A stretch of 64,000 nt of DNA from JBECKS01 sp964557005 (GCA_964557005.1 CAZKYI010000001.1:372001-436000), one strand, 5' to 3'; positions 16,986 to 25,618 are shown, numbered from the stretch's first letter. A program made the numbers and translations. Notes: a model not told the origin generated them from the sequence alone.

Positions 16986-18470
16986 ATGAGCACCTATATC
17001 CTGTCCATCGATCAAGGCACCACCAGTTCAAGAGCTATTATCTTTAATGAGCATGGTGAGCAACTTGGTCTTGGTCAGCAGGAATTTACCCAATACTTTC
17101 CCCATGAAGGCTGGGTTGAGCATGATGCAGAGGAAATCTGGGCGAGCACTCTCGCGGTGTGCAAACAGGCACTTGAGCAGGCAGGGCTTGAGGCTGGCGA
17201 TTTACATGCACTGGGCATTACCAATCAACGTGAAACCACTTTGGTGTGGCATCGGGAAACCGGTGCGCTGGTGCACAGGGCAATTGTCTGGCAAGACCGG
17301 CGCACCGCTGAATTCTGTCAACACCTGAAACAGGCAGGCAAGGAAGCGATGGTGTCCAGTAAAACAGGCTTGTTGCTCGATCCTTATTTTTCAGCCACCA
17401 AGATTGCCTGGATTCTCGACCATGTAGAGGGTGCAAGAGCACAGGCTGAGGCAGGCAAACTGTGTTTTGGTACGGTTGACAGCTTCCTGATTTGGCGACT
17501 CACACAAGGCAAACAGCATTTAACTGATGCCACCAACGCTTCCAGAACCCTGCTGTTTAACATTCATACGCAAAGCTGGGATAAAGACTTGCTTGACTTG
17601 TTTGGTATTCCTGCATCGATGCTGCCACAGGTGAAGGATTGTGCTGATGATTTTGGCAGCAGCGAAGCTTCCATTCTGGGTGCGCAGATACCCATTGCAG
17701 GTGTTGCGGGCGATCAACAGGCCGCTTTGATTGGTCAGGCATGTTTCAGTGCGGGTATGGCGAAAAGTACCTATGGTACGGGCTGTTTTATGATTCTGAA
17801 CACTGGCAAACAGGCTGTGACTTCGCAGCATAAATTGCTCACCACCGTGGCCTACAGAATAAAAGGGGAAGTGAGTTACGGGTTGGAAGGCAGTATTTTT
17901 GTTGCAGGTGCGGTGGTGCAGTGGTTGCGTGATGGTTTGCAAATTCTTGCTACCGCCAGTGACAGTGAAGCACTGGCGCAGCAGGCAGGGTATCAGTCCG
18001 AGGTATTTGTGGTGCCTGCGTTTACGGGTCTGGGTGCACCTTATTGGGACCCTGATGCACGCGGTGCGATTCTGGGTATTACCCGTGATACGGGTATCAA
18101 GGAGATTGTCGGCGCAGCCTTGATGTCGGTTGGTCTGCAAACGGCCGATTTGTTGAAAGCCATGGAGCAGGACGGGGCTGACTTTCCTGCCTGTTTGCGC
18201 ATCGACGGTGGCATGGTGAAAAATGATTGGGTGGCACAATCACTCGCCGATTTAATGCAGGTGGAAGTTGAAAGGCCGAGCAATGTTGAAACAACGGCTT
18301 TGGGGGTGGCTTATCTGGCAGGTTTGCAGTTGGGGGTGTTTGAATCACTGGAGCAGATAGCTGTACTGTGGCAGCGTGAAAAAAGCTTTAAGCCAATGAT
18401 TCCAAAACAGACAGCCGACGACATTTATCACAAATGGTGCAGGCAGGTGCAGCGTGTATTGGGCAAGTAG
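16986..18470 (+). CDS. glpK: Glycerol kinase
   Basis: This 494-residue cytoplasmic kinase of the FGGY family converts glycerol to glycerol-3-phosphate using ATP. It begins with the phosphate-binding SIDQGTTSSRA motif. It keeps the glycerol-binding segments ITNQRETT and WQDRRT, the catalytic aspartate region VAGDQQAAL, and GTGCFMILNTG. Length is normal. No glpF or glpD is adjacent, so it stands alone here. The gene is divergent from nrdA and convergent with argF (8-bp gap). A ribosome-binding site-like GGAG precedes ATG 16986. An NrdR box overlaps its probable promoter region, an unusual arrangement for a glycerol gene. Confidence 0.96.
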   Translation: MSTYILSIDQGTTSSRAIIFNEHGEQLGLGQQEFTQYFPHEGWVEHDAEEIWASTLAVCKQALEQAGLEAGDLHALGITNQRETTLVWHRETGALVHRAIVWQDRRTAEFCQHLKQAGKEAMVSSKTGLLLDPYFSATKIAWILDHVEGARAQAEAGKLCFGTVDSFLIWRLTQGKQHLTDATNASRTLLFNIHTQSWDKDLLDLFGIPASMLPQVKDCADDFGSSEASILGAQIPIAGVAGDQQAALIGQACFSAGMAKSTYGTGCFMILNTGKQAVTSQHKLLTTVAYRIKGEVSYGLEGSIFVAGAVVQWLRDGLQILATASDSEALAQQAGYQSEVFVVPAFTGLGAPYWDPDARGAILGITRDTGIKEIVGAALMSVGLQTADLLKAMEQDGADFPACLRIDGGMVKNDWVAQSLADLMQVEVERPSNVETTALGVAYLAGLQLGVFESLEQIAVLWQREKSFKPMIPKQTADDIYHKWCRQVQRVLGK

Positions 18471-18478
18471 CAAGCGCC

Positions 18479-19378
18479 TTAGCTGTTAAAGAGTAATTCC
18501 ATCAGTGCCTTTTGCGCATGCAAGCGATTTTCCGCTTCCTGCCACACCACTGAGCGCGGGTCGTCCATCAGCTCGGCACTGACTTCTTCACCACGATGGG
18601 CAGGCAGGCAGTGCATGAATATGGCATCGGGTTTTGCCCTGTCCATCAGTTCGCAGTTGACCTGATAACCTTTGAACGCACTCACACGCGCACTTTGTTC
18701 ATGTTCCTGCCCCATACTTGCCCAGACATCGGTAGCCACCAGTGAGCTGTTTTGAACCGCTTGTTGCGGGTTGGCACACAAGGTAATACGCGGGTTGTTT
18801 TGATAAAGCGCTGCTTTGGGCAAATATCCTTCAGGGCAGGCAATGTTCAAATGAAAATTAAACAGGGCGGCTGCCTGAATGTAGGAATGGCACATGTTGT
18901 TGCCATCGCCAATCCAGGTGACGGTTTTTCCCGCAATATCCCCACGTAACTCAAAATAGGTTTGTATGTCCGCCAATAACTGGCAGGGGTGGAAATCATC
19001 GGTCAAACCATTAATGACAGGCACACTGCTATAGCGTGCAAATGTTTCCAGCTTGCTGTGTTCAAAGGTGCGAATCATGATCATGTCCAGCATGCTCGAG
19101 AGCACTCTTGCAGAATCTTCAATCGGTTCACCGCGACCAAGCTGCGTGTCATTGGGTGAAAGAAAAATCGCCGAGCCACCAAGATGTCTGATGCCAGCCT
19201 CGAAAGAAACGCGTGTTCTGGTTGAGGATTTTTCAAACACCATGCCCAGTACCTTGCCAGGAAATTGCGGGTCTTTGCCTGCCTTGTGCAAGGCTTTCAA
19301 TTCTGAAGCACGTTTAATCAGTGCCTTGGCTTCGGTGGTATTCAGGTCTTCCAGCGTCAGAAAATGTCGGATAGCCAT
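18479..19378 (-). CDS. argF: Ornithine carbamoyltransferase
   Basis: This 299-residue enzyme makes citrulline from ornithine and carbamoyl phosphate in arginine biosynthesis. It contains the carbamoyl-phosphate loop STRTR (near residue 52), the HPCQLLAD motif, the ornithine-binding SMGQE-type segment and HCLPAHRGEEV near residue 265. ATG 19378 is the standard family start (MAIRHFLTL). An in-frame extension to 19411 would overlap argD and is unlikely. It lies 13 bp after argD on the same strand, so argD-argF is probably an operon. Confidence 0.96.
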   Translation of the reverse strand: MAIRHFLTLEDLNTTEAKALIKRASELKALHKAGKDPQFPGKVLGMVFEKSSTRTRVSFEAGIRHLGGSAIFLSPNDTQLGRGEPIEDSARVLSSMLDMIMIRTFEHSKLETFARYSSVPVINGLTDDFHPCQLLADIQTYFELRGDIAGKTVTWIGDGNNMCHSYIQAAALFNFHLNIACPEGYLPKAALYQNNPRITLCANPQQAVQNSSLVATDVWASMGQEHEQSARVSAFKGYQVNCELMDRAKPDAIFMHCLPAHRGEEVSAELMDDPRSVVWQEAENRLHAQKALMELLFNS

Positions 19379-19391
19379 TGTGTAATCTCCA

Positions 19392-20573
19392 TCAAACCAG
19401 TTCTGTAACAAGCACTTTCAGGCGGCTAACAATGTCTTCTACCAGACTTTCCTCGATAACCAGAGGTGGCAGAAGACGAATCACGTTGCCGCTGGTGACG
19501 TTAATCAGCAAGCCTGCATCCAGCGCTTTTTTAACCAGCCCAGGGCAATCCTGTTTCAGTTCAATACCAATCATCAAACCATGATGTCTGATGCTGTTCA
19601 CAATGGGTAAATCGCCCAGCGTTTGTGTAAGCAGTTGATGAAAACGCTGCCCCATCTGCGTAACCTGTGCCAGAAAAGCGGGTTGGCTGATGATGTTCAC
19701 AACCTCCAGTGCAACCGCACACGCCAAATGGTTTCCGCCATAAGTGGAGCCATGATTGCCAGGTTTTAGCACATGGGTGGCCAAGCCTGCTGCCAGACAT
19801 ACGCCAATCGGGAAGCCATTACCCAAGCCCTTGGCGCTGGTTAATACATCGGGTTTGATGTGCGTATGCTGAAAGGCAAAGTATTTGCCGGTTCTGCCAT
19901 TACCGCTTTGCACTTCATCGAACATCAGCAAGCACTGGTAGTGTTCACACAGGTGTTTCAAGGCTTCCAGATAGTGGCTATCAGCAATATGAATGCCACC
20001 TTCACCCTGAACAGGCTCTAGCAAAACCGCCACTACATTTTTGTTACGTTTCATTACTTCTTCGACGGCTTGGGCATCGTTAAAAGGCACGCGAATAAAT
20101 CCGGGCACCAAAGGCTCGAAACCTGCCTGCACTTTTCTGTTTGCAGTAGCACTGAGCGTTGCAATGGTACGGCCATGAAAAGCATTTTCCATGACGATGA
20201 TGCTGGCTTCTTCAATGCCTTTTTGCTTTCCAAACAGGCGTGCAATTTTGATGGCTGCTTCATTGGCTTCTGCACCCGAGTTTGAAAAAAAGCAGTTTTC
20301 CATGCTGGATATTTCCACCAGTTTATCAGCGAGTTTTTCCTGGGCAGGAATACGATAGATATTGGACGTGTGAACCAGTGTTGCAGCCTGCGCTTGCAAG
20401 GTTTTAACAACGGCGGGGTGTGAGTGACCAAGCCCGACCACACCAATGCCCGCCAGCGCATCGATATAACGATGGCCGTTTTCATCAAACAAAAAGCAGC
20501 CTTCACCACGCACAAAAGCATGATCCAGTCTGTTATAGGTTGGCATCAAGGTTGCTGGCAGTGGTGTGTGCAT
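19392..20573 (-). CDS. argD: Acetylornithine aminotransferase
   Basis: This PLP-dependent class III aminotransferase of about 393 residues converts N-acetylglutamate semialdehyde to N-acetylornithine. Landmarks are the N-terminal YIDALAGIGVVGLGH, the SGAEANEAAIK segment, the cofactor aspartate in LLMFDEVQSGNGRTGK, and the PLP lysine in LTSAKGLGNG. The start is set at ATG 20573 (MHTPLPATLMPTYNR). A TTG six codons upstream is also in frame, but the ATG has the family N-terminus. A strong rho-independent terminator shape lies in the sense orientation only about 40 bp upstream. Transcription from further upstream should therefore be stopped or attenuated before argD. Confidence 0.94.
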   Translation of the reverse strand: MHTPLPATLMPTYNRLDHAFVRGEGCFLFDENGHRYIDALAGIGVVGLGHSHPAVVKTLQAQAATLVHTSNIYRIPAQEKLADKLVEISSMENCFFSNSGAEANEAAIKIARLFGKQKGIEEASIIVMENAFHGRTIATLSATANRKVQAGFEPLVPGFIRVPFNDAQAVEEVMKRNKNVVAVLLEPVQGEGGIHIADSHYLEALKHLCEHYQCLLMFDEVQSGNGRTGKYFAFQHTHIKPDVLTSAKGLGNGFPIGVCLAAGLATHVLKPGNHGSTYGGNHLACAVALEVVNIISQPAFLAQVTQMGQRFHQLLTQTLGDLPIVNSIRHHGLMIGIELKQDCPGLVKKALDAGLLINVTSGNVIRLLPPLVIEESLVEDIVSRLKVLVTELV

Positions 20574-20610
20574 GGTGTTGTTCTCTATCAACTTTGGTTT
20601 TGGTAAAACT

Positions 20611-20644
20611 CAAAATAAAAAAGGCGGCTTGGTGAAGCCGCCTT
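20611..20644 (-). terminator. Strong intrinsic terminator or attenuator just upstream of argD
   Basis: A perfect 10-bp stem, AAGGCGGCTT paired with AAGCCGCCTT, closes a four-base loop. On the minus strand it is followed by TTTTTTATTTT. It points toward argD and ends about 38 bp before its start codon. No clear gene on the minus strand ends here, so it may be an attenuator in the argD leader. Confidence 0.8.
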
Positions 20645-20813
20645 TCAGGAAAATAAAACTTAAGCAGTGCAGAAATCATAGCCACTAATAATAAGGCTGG
20701 CAAGCCACAAAAACGGGGCTTCGAACAAGAGTTGCTTGAAAAAAAGGGTGCAAGCGTCCATATTAAGCGCTCTGGTTTTTTCAGCTTCCCGTTTATCCCG
20801 TTCAGGTTTTTTT

Positions 20814-21137
20814 ATGAATATTCTCGACGTAATCAAAGAGCAAATTGAAACGAATGATGTCATTTTATATATGAAGGGCACACCACAATTCCCCCAGTGC
20901 GGATTCTCTGCCAGAGTGGTGGATGTGTTGAAACCGATTGGTCGTCAATTTGCCTATGTGAACATTCTTGAAAATCCTGAAATCAGGGCAGCTTTGCCTG
21001 AATACGCCAACTGGCCAACTTTTCCTCAACTGTGGGTGAAAGGTGAGTTGATTGGCGGCTGTGACATCGTTACCGAAATGGCGAGAAATGGTGAGTTGAG
21101 GCCGCTACTTGAACAGGCTGTGCCAGAATCAGAATAA
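20814..21137 (+). CDS. grxD: Monothiol glutaredoxin, Grx4 type
   Basis: This 107-residue cytoplasmic protein has the monothiol CGFS active site (Cys near residue 29, QCGFSARV) and the conserved WPTFPQLWVKGELIGGCDI segment that contacts glutathione. This is the Grx4/Grx5 class, which carries [2Fe-2S] clusters and works with BolA-type partners in iron-sulfur delivery. The frame extends to 20736, but ATG 20814 gives the exact family N-terminus (MNILDVIKEQI). The peroxiredoxin gene follows 38 bp downstream on the same strand, so both may be part of one oxidative-stress/iron transcript. Confidence 0.94.
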   Translation: MNILDVIKEQIETNDVILYMKGTPQFPQCGFSARVVDVLKPIGRQFAYVNILENPEIRAALPEYANWPTFPQLWVKGELIGGCDIVTEMARNGELRPLLEQAVPESE

Positions 21138-21175
21138 TTCTTTTTTTAAAACCAAAGTGAAATAGAGGAAATAAC

Positions 21176-21778
21176 ATGAGCGTACTCGTTGGAAAAAAAG
21201 CACCGGATTTCAAAGTGCCGGCTGTATTGGGCAATGGAGAGATTGTTGACGGATTCAGTTTGTCTGAAGCCATTAAAGGTAAATATGGATTGGTATTTTT
21301 CTACCCGCTGGATTTTACTTTTGTTTGCCCATCTGAATTGATTGCTCTGGATCATCGTATCGATGAATTCAAGGCACGCAACGTAGAAGTGATTGGCGTA
21401 TCGATTGATTCTCACTTCACACACAATGCCTGGAGAAATACACCCGTCAATCAAGGCGGTATTGGTGCAGTGAAATATACCTTGGCTGCTGATATGAACC
21501 ACGACATTTGCAAAGCCTATGATGTGGAATCTCAAGGTGGCGTTGCTTTTCGCGGAGCCTTCCTGATTGATAAGGCAGGTACCGTGCGTTCACAAATCGT
21601 CAACGACTTGCCTTTAGGCCGTAATATGGACGAGCTGCTGCGTCTGGTTGATGCGCTGCAATTCCATGAAGAGCACGGTGAAGTTTGTCCTGCCGGTTGG
21701 CAAAAAGGGGACAAAGGCATGAATGCTTCCCCTGCAGGTGTTGCTGCTTACCTTGCAGAAAACTCAGGCAAACTTTAA
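21176..21778 (+). CDS. Typical 2-Cys peroxiredoxin (AhpC/Tsa family)
   Basis: This 200-residue thiol peroxidase reduces hydrogen peroxide and alkyl hydroperoxides in the cytoplasm. The peroxidatic cysteine is Cys 51 in TFVCPSEL, and the resolving cysteine lies in GEVCPAGW near residue 172. The C-terminal YLAENSGKL segment resembles the sensitive 2-Cys (Tsa/Prx1-like) group rather than the short E. coli AhpC tail. No ahpF is adjacent, so the reductant is probably thioredoxin. The ATG is preceded by AGAGGAAATAAC, a good ribosome-binding site. An intrinsic terminator follows at 21803-21827. Confidence 0.94.
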   Translation: MSVLVGKKAPDFKVPAVLGNGEIVDGFSLSEAIKGKYGLVFFYPLDFTFVCPSELIALDHRIDEFKARNVEVIGVSIDSHFTHNAWRNTPVNQGGIGAVKYTLAADMNHDICKAYDVESQGGVAFRGAFLIDKAGTVRSQIVNDLPLGRNMDELLRLVDALQFHEEHGEVCPAGWQKGDKGMNASPAGVAAYLAENSGKL

Positions 21779-21802
21779 GCCCTTTCCAAAATCTGCTATT
21801 AA

Positions 21803-21827
21803 AGCCCCTCTTGAGGGGCTTTTTTTT
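21803..21827 (+). terminator. Intrinsic terminator after the peroxiredoxin gene
   Basis: A G/C-rich hairpin (AGCCCCT and AGGGGCT around CTTG) is followed by eight T residues. It ends only 25 bp before the GTG start of the sugar-transferase gene. Confidence 0.88.
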
Positions 21828-21852
21828 ATCAACTTTCCTGCGGGTAACAACA

Positions 21853-23244
21853 GTGGATAACAACAGAACGCTACTTGATTCTCTGACACCGATTGTATTT
21901 CGTGTGCAGGATTTTGTATTGGTAGTGTTGGCTTTTTATGTGGCTTATTACATTCGTTTTAACCATTTTCGAATCAGTTTTGAGTACGAAATTTTTGCGT
22001 TGCTAACCAGCTTTACGGTGATTGCGTCAGTTTCGCTTTTTGGCGGTTACAATTCCTGGCGGGGTAAAAGTCGGCTGGAAATGCTCGGCAGAGTATTGTT
22101 TGCCTGGTTTTTCGCTTTCATGGCGATGTTGACGCTTTTGGTACTGAGCAAGAAAGGCGGGGAGTTCTCAAGATTGTGGATGGGATATGCTTTTCTCGCG
22201 TCCCTGTTTTTGGCTTTGTTAGCCAGAGTTGTATTACATCTTGCCATAACCTGGTTTCGCAAACTGGGGTTTAATCAAAAACAGATTTTATTGATTGGTA
22301 ATGAAAAAGCCTGCGGGTTTATTCAAACACATTTGAATAATGAAGCAGGTTTGGGGTTTCGGGTATTTTCATCGTTGAGCACAGAGCTTGGAGTGCTTTC
22401 AGGCAAGCCATTTGAATTAAATCAGCTTGAAGATCTGGAACACAAGTTAAAACAAAATCAAATCGTGGAAGTCTGGTTGTGTCTTTCCCTGAAGGATTCT
22501 GAATTTCTTTCAGACTTATTGTTTGCACTTCGCCATAGCACCGTCAATATTCGTTTTGTACCAGACATGTCAGATTATCGCTTGTTGAATCACAGAATTA
22601 CCACAATGGCGGGCATTCCAACCATTGATCTGAGTTCCAGCCCGCTTGACGGGATTAACGGCATATTTAAACGTGTTGAAGATGTGGTGCTGGCCAGCAG
22701 CATCCTGATTGTTATTTCTCCTTTACTGATTTTGATTGCCTTGGGGGTCAGGTTTGGCAGTAAAGGTTCGGTGATTTTCAAACAGGCAAGACATGGTGCC
22801 GATGGGCGTGCTATCAACGTATATAAATTCAGAACCATGTTCATGCATGATGATGAAGGCCAGGTGAAACAGGCAACCAAAGATGATGATCGTGTTACAC
22901 CCTTTGGTGCTTTTCTGCGTAGAACCAGTCTTGATGAATTGCCACAATTTTATAATGTATTGCAAGGGCGTATGTCAGTGGTTGGCCCCAGACCTCATGC
23001 GATTGCACATAATGAACATTACAAGGAGCTGATTGAATCCTATATGCAGAGGCATAAAGTCAAGCCGGGTATTACAGGGTGGGCACAAGTCAATGGTTTA
23101 AGGGGAGAGACAGATACCATTGAGAAAATGCAAAAGCGTGTGGAATATGATTTGTATTATATTGACAACTGGTCGCTGCTGTTTGACATCAAAATCGTTT
23201 TTTTAACGATTATAAAAGTATTATCGAGAGAGAATGCGTATTAG
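21853..23244 (+). CDS. Undecaprenyl-phosphate glucose phosphotransferase (WcaJ-like)
   Basis: This inner-membrane protein of about 463 residues is of the polyisoprenyl-phosphate hexose-1-phosphate transferase family. It has about five hydrophobic helices: four near the N-terminus, a CoA-binding-like central domain, and a re-entrant helix near residue 285. The catalytic C-domain carries KFRTMF, RRTSLDELPQ, VVGPRPHA and KPGITGWAQVNG. It starts exopolysaccharide or O-unit synthesis by loading a sugar-1-phosphate on undecaprenyl phosphate. The frame is open upstream into the peroxiredoxin gene, but GTG 21853, after the terminator, is the sensible start. No polysaccharide cluster is adjacent, so it is an orphan initiating transferase here. 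Confidence 0.9.
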   Translation: MDNNRTLLDSLTPIVFRVQDFVLVVLAFYVAYYIRFNHFRISFEYEIFALLTSFTVIASVSLFGGYNSWRGKSRLEMLGRVLFAWFFAFMAMLTLLVLSKKGGEFSRLWMGYAFLASLFLALLARVVLHLAITWFRKLGFNQKQILLIGNEKACGFIQTHLNNEAGLGFRVFSSLSTELGVLSGKPFELNQLEDLEHKLKQNQIVEVWLCLSLKDSEFLSDLLFALRHSTVNIRFVPDMSDYRLLNHRITTMAGIPTIDLSSSPLDGINGIFKRVEDVVLASSILIVISPLLILIALGVRFGSKGSVIFKQARHGADGRAINVYKFRTMFMHDDEGQVKQATKDDDRVTPFGAFLRRTSLDELPQFYNVLQGRMSVVGPRPHAIAHNEHYKELIESYMQRHKVKPGITGWAQVNGLRGETDTIEKMQKRVEYDLYYIDNWSLLFDIKIVFLTIIKVLSRENAY

Positions 23245-23329
23245 GGGAAAAATTGGATGTGGCAAGCCCCAACCCGCCAGGGAGGAAAATAGGAAGGAGC
23301 CGCCACGGCGCGAATCATACGCAGCTATT

Positions 23330-23363
23330 TTTAAAATAAAACCATCAAAGTGCTATCACTTTG
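23330..23363 (-). terminator. Possible terminator for tRNA-Leu
   Basis: The 7-bp stem CAAAGTG/CACTTTG with loop CTAT is followed on the minus strand by ATGGTTTTATTTT. It lies about 90 bp downstream of the tRNA 3' end. The remainder of the 205-bp stretch 23245-23449 shows nothing I can name. Confidence 0.45.
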
Positions 23364-23449
23364 CATGAAATTTTTAACGATGTCTGTGCTACTGAATTGT
23401 TAGCCAGTAAGCGTGTTGGACAATCCGGAAAAGGTGAAGTGGAAGAAGA

Positions 23450-23534
23450 TGGTGCGCCAGGAGGGACTTGAACCCCCACGCCGTGAGACACTAGAACCTA
23501 AATCTAGCGCGTCTACCAATTCCGCCACTAGCGC
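23450..23534 (-). tRNA. tRNA-Leu (anticodon UAG)
   Basis: The minus strand folds as an 85-nt class II tRNA. The acceptor GCGCTAG pairs with CTGGCGC (one G-T wobble), followed by discriminator A and an encoded CCA. The D arm is GCGGAATTGGTAGACGC. The anticodon arm is CTAGA-TTTAGGT-TCTAG with anticodon TAG. There is a long variable arm and a T arm GGGGGTTCAAGTCCC. It reads CUN leucine codons. Confidence 0.96.
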
Positions 23535-23563
23535 ACATATTTTACAAGGTAGGAAGGTCGCGC

Positions 23564-23592
23564 ATTCTATCAGAGAGATTCTGATTACTGAA
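23564..23592 (-). promoter_or_regulatory. Candidate promoter of tRNA-Leu
   Basis: On the minus strand, TTCAGT and TAGAAT are separated by 17 bp. The -10 is followed directly by GCGCG, a GC-rich discriminator as in stringently controlled stable-RNA promoters. It overlaps the end of the coiled-coil gene. Confidence 0.4.
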
Positions 23593-24283
23593 CACGTTTT
23601 GCAGAAGGATTATCTTTTTCGTAGAGACGAATCAGGCGAGCAACATCTGCCTGAACTTTCTGAATGGCAGAACTCATGCGGCTACGGTGCGCATCCATCG
23701 TTTCAATCGCTTGGCGGTTGCTTTCAACTTGTTCGGACAGTTGAGCAGTCAGCGCTTCAGCAGGATTTTCCTGATTGGACAACTGGGCAATCTTGTTAGA
23801 GTTTTCAGTAATCTTGCTTGATTGACTGTTCACGCTGCTGGAAAGCTCGCTGAGTCTGGTTTCTATCGTTTCTACCGAAGTAGTTTGCTTGTTAATGCGA
23901 GAACTGTTCCAGCCAATCCCTTTTTCGGCTTCGCTCATACGGGACTCAAGATTGAGCATTTTGCTGGTGAGTGAACTGCCTGCCGCTTCGGCTTCTGCGT
24001 CACTGGAAGCAATGCTGTCTTCAATTTTTTTAAGACGTTTGTCCATCGCAAGCACGAACTCGTTGGTTTTTAACAACTTGGTTTCTATGCCCTGAAGCGA
24101 TTTGATTTGCTGATCCATGTAGTAAAACAATCCGCCTGCTGTTGCTGCAAGCAACACCACAGAAACAGAGAAGGGAATCCAGGGGGAGGTTGTTTTGTTT
24201 TGCGCTACAGGTGCAGGGCTGGGTGTAAAATTTCCACTGGGGCGCGGGCGTGTTGCTGAAAGTTTTGCTTGATCGGCAGGCAT
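23585..24283 (-). CDS. Single-pass membrane protein with long coiled coil, unknown function
   Basis: This 232-residue protein has a Pro/Ser-rich cytoplasmic N-terminus (about residues 1-35), one transmembrane helix (about 37-56, PFSVSVVLLAATAGGLFYYM) and then about 160 residues of heptad-rich, Ser/Glu/Lys-rich coiled coil projecting outward. The C-terminus, RLIRLYEKDNPSAK, is basic. I do not recognise the family. The shape resembles membrane-anchored scaffold or cell-envelope structuring proteins, but that is only an analogy. ATG 24283 is preceded by GAGGAA. The gene lies downstream of the thiolase on the same strand, separated by a long inverted repeat, and upstream of tRNA-Leu. Confidence 0.75.
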   Translation of the reverse strand: MPADQAKLSATRPRPSGNFTPSPAPVAQNKTTSPWIPFSVSVVLLAATAGGLFYYMDQQIKSLQGIETKLLKTNEFVLAMDKRLKKIEDSIASSDAEAEAAGSSLTSKMLNLESRMSEAEKGIGWNSSRINKQTTSVETIETRLSELSSSVNSQSSKITENSNKIAQLSNQENPAEALTAQLSEQVESNRQAIETMDAHRSRMSSAIQKVQADVARLIRLYEKDNPSAKRVQ

Positions 24284-24321
24284 GATAATTGATTCCTCGT
24301 CAAGATGGTTTATTTACAGAA

Positions 24322-24359
24322 GCTCGGCAACGCAATCGAGAATAATCACGTTGCCGAGC
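24322..24359. repeat. 11-bp inverted repeat between thiolase and coiled-coil gene
   Basis: GCTCGGCAACG and CGTTGCCGAGC are separated by 16 bases. No T tract follows on either side, so it is a weak terminator candidate. It could be a transcript-stabilising hairpin. Confidence 0.5.
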
Positions 24360-24384
24360 GGGCGAAGGAGGGAAGATAGCCCAA

Positions 24385-25566
24385 TCAGCAAGCTTCAATC
24401 AAGCCTGCAGCGCCTTGTCCACCACCGATGCACATGCTAATCAGCGCATATTTTTGTTTGCGACGTTGCAATTCTCGCGCAGCATGTCCCACCAAACGCG
24501 AACCGGTCATACCATAAGGGTGTCCGATGCTGATAGAACCGCCATTAACATTGAGCTTGTTGTTATCGATACCCAAAGTATCACGACAGTAAACCGCCTG
24601 AGAGGCGAACGCTTCATTCAACTCAATAATGTCGATGTCATCGAGTTTCATGCCCAGTGCCTTTAGCAATTTTGGAATCGCAAATACCGGGCCAATGCCC
24701 ATTTCGTCGGGTTTGCAGCCAGCCACAGTAAAGCCACGGAAGTAGGCCAGTGGTTGCAAACCCAGTTTCTCGGCACGTTCGGCACTCATCACCAGAGTCA
24801 TGGAAGCACCATCAGAAAGTTGTGAAGAATTTCCGGCAGTGACAGAACCTTTTTCCTGATCAAATACAGGCGCAAGAGAAGCGAGATTTTCCAGCGTGGT
24901 ATCAGGGCGATTACATTCATCACGATTGACCGTGCCTTCTACTTCGGTTTCTTCACCGGTTTCCTTGTTCTTTTTTACCCACTTAACGGTCATGGGAATG
25001 ATTTCGTCATCAAACAAACCTTTCTGCTGGGCAGCAGCTGTACGCTGTTGGCTCAGAAATGCCATTTGATCCTGATCTTCACGTTTCACTTTATAGCGTT
25101 GTGCAACAATTTCCGCAGTTTGCCCCATAGGCATATAAATGCCAGGGGAAAGCTTCATGATTTCAGAATTAAATAAACCATCTGCATTGGTTTTGCTCAT
25201 GGAAATTTGCTCAACACCGCCTGCCAGAATCACATCATCACAGCCTGAGGCAATCTGGTTGGCTGCTGCTGCAATGGATTGCAAGCCGGAAGAGCAGTAG
25301 CGGCTTACGGTTTGGCCAGGTACCGAGTCGGGCAGACCCGCCAGAATGGCTGAAGTTCTGCCAATGTTCATGCCCTGGCAGCCTTCAGGAACTCCTGCAC
25401 CGACAATGCAATCACCAATGCTTTCAGGCTCAATCTGCGGGTTTCGCGCCAGCAGGGCGTTAATCAAATGAGCCACCATAGTGTCTGGTCTGGTTCGATT
25501 GAAGGTTCCTCTTTTGGATTTGGCCAAACCGGTTCTGACACTGTCAACAATAACCACGTCACGCAT
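24385..25566 (-). CDS. Acetyl-CoA C-acyltransferase (thiolase)
   Basis: This 393-residue thiolase has the acyl-accepting cysteine in SRYCSSGLQ (near residue 88), NGGSISIGHPYGMTGSR with the catalytic histidine, and the C-terminal active-site CIGGGQGAAG. It cleaves 3-ketoacyl-CoA to acetyl-CoA and a shortened acyl-CoA in beta-oxidation, or runs the reverse condensation. Its neighbours are two acyl-CoA dehydrogenases and, further on, a hydroxyacyl-CoA dehydrogenase, which favour a degradative role. ATG 25566 has an AAGGAG ribosome-binding site, so the in-frame extension to 25608 is rejected. A terminator hairpin immediately upstream separates it from lrgB. Confidence 0.92.
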   Translation of the reverse strand: MRDVVIVDSVRTGLAKSKRGTFNRTRPDTMVAHLINALLARNPQIEPESIGDCIVGAGVPEGCQGMNIGRTSAILAGLPDSVPGQTVSRYCSSGLQSIAAAANQIASGCDDVILAGGVEQISMSKTNADGLFNSEIMKLSPGIYMPMGQTAEIVAQRYKVKREDQDQMAFLSQQRTAAAQQKGLFDDEIIPMTVKWVKKNKETGEETEVEGTVNRDECNRPDTTLENLASLAPVFDQEKGSVTAGNSSQLSDGASMTLVMSAERAEKLGLQPLAYFRGFTVAGCKPDEMGIGPVFAIPKLLKALGMKLDDIDIIELNEAFASQAVYCRDTLGIDNNKLNVNGGSISIGHPYGMTGSRLVGHAARELQRRKQKYALISMCIGGGQGAAGLIEAC

Positions 25567-25589
25567 AAGATGCTCCTTAAAAATGGAAG

Positions 25590-25618
25590 AAAAATAACCC
25601 CCCAACAAAATCGGGGGG
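25590..25618 (-). terminator. Intrinsic terminator between lrgB and thiolase
   Basis: CCCCCC and GGGGGG pair around a nine-base loop. On the minus strand the hairpin is followed by TTATTTTT. It would end the acyl-CoA dehydrogenase-lrgA-lrgB transcript and implies that the thiolase has its own promoter or relies on read-through. Confidence 0.65.

Noticed and set aside
17520..18239. 239-codon minus-strand frame inside glpK
   Set aside because: It is antisense to a well-conserved glycerol kinase. Its composition (many His, Gln and Arg) is that of a reverse-complement shadow.
20660..20761. 33-codon hydrophobic minus-strand frame ending just before the argD-side terminator
   Set aside because: The position is suggestive, but there is no clear ribosome-binding site or family, and the longer version of the frame overlaps grxD. 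It is kept only as an idea in the argD finding.
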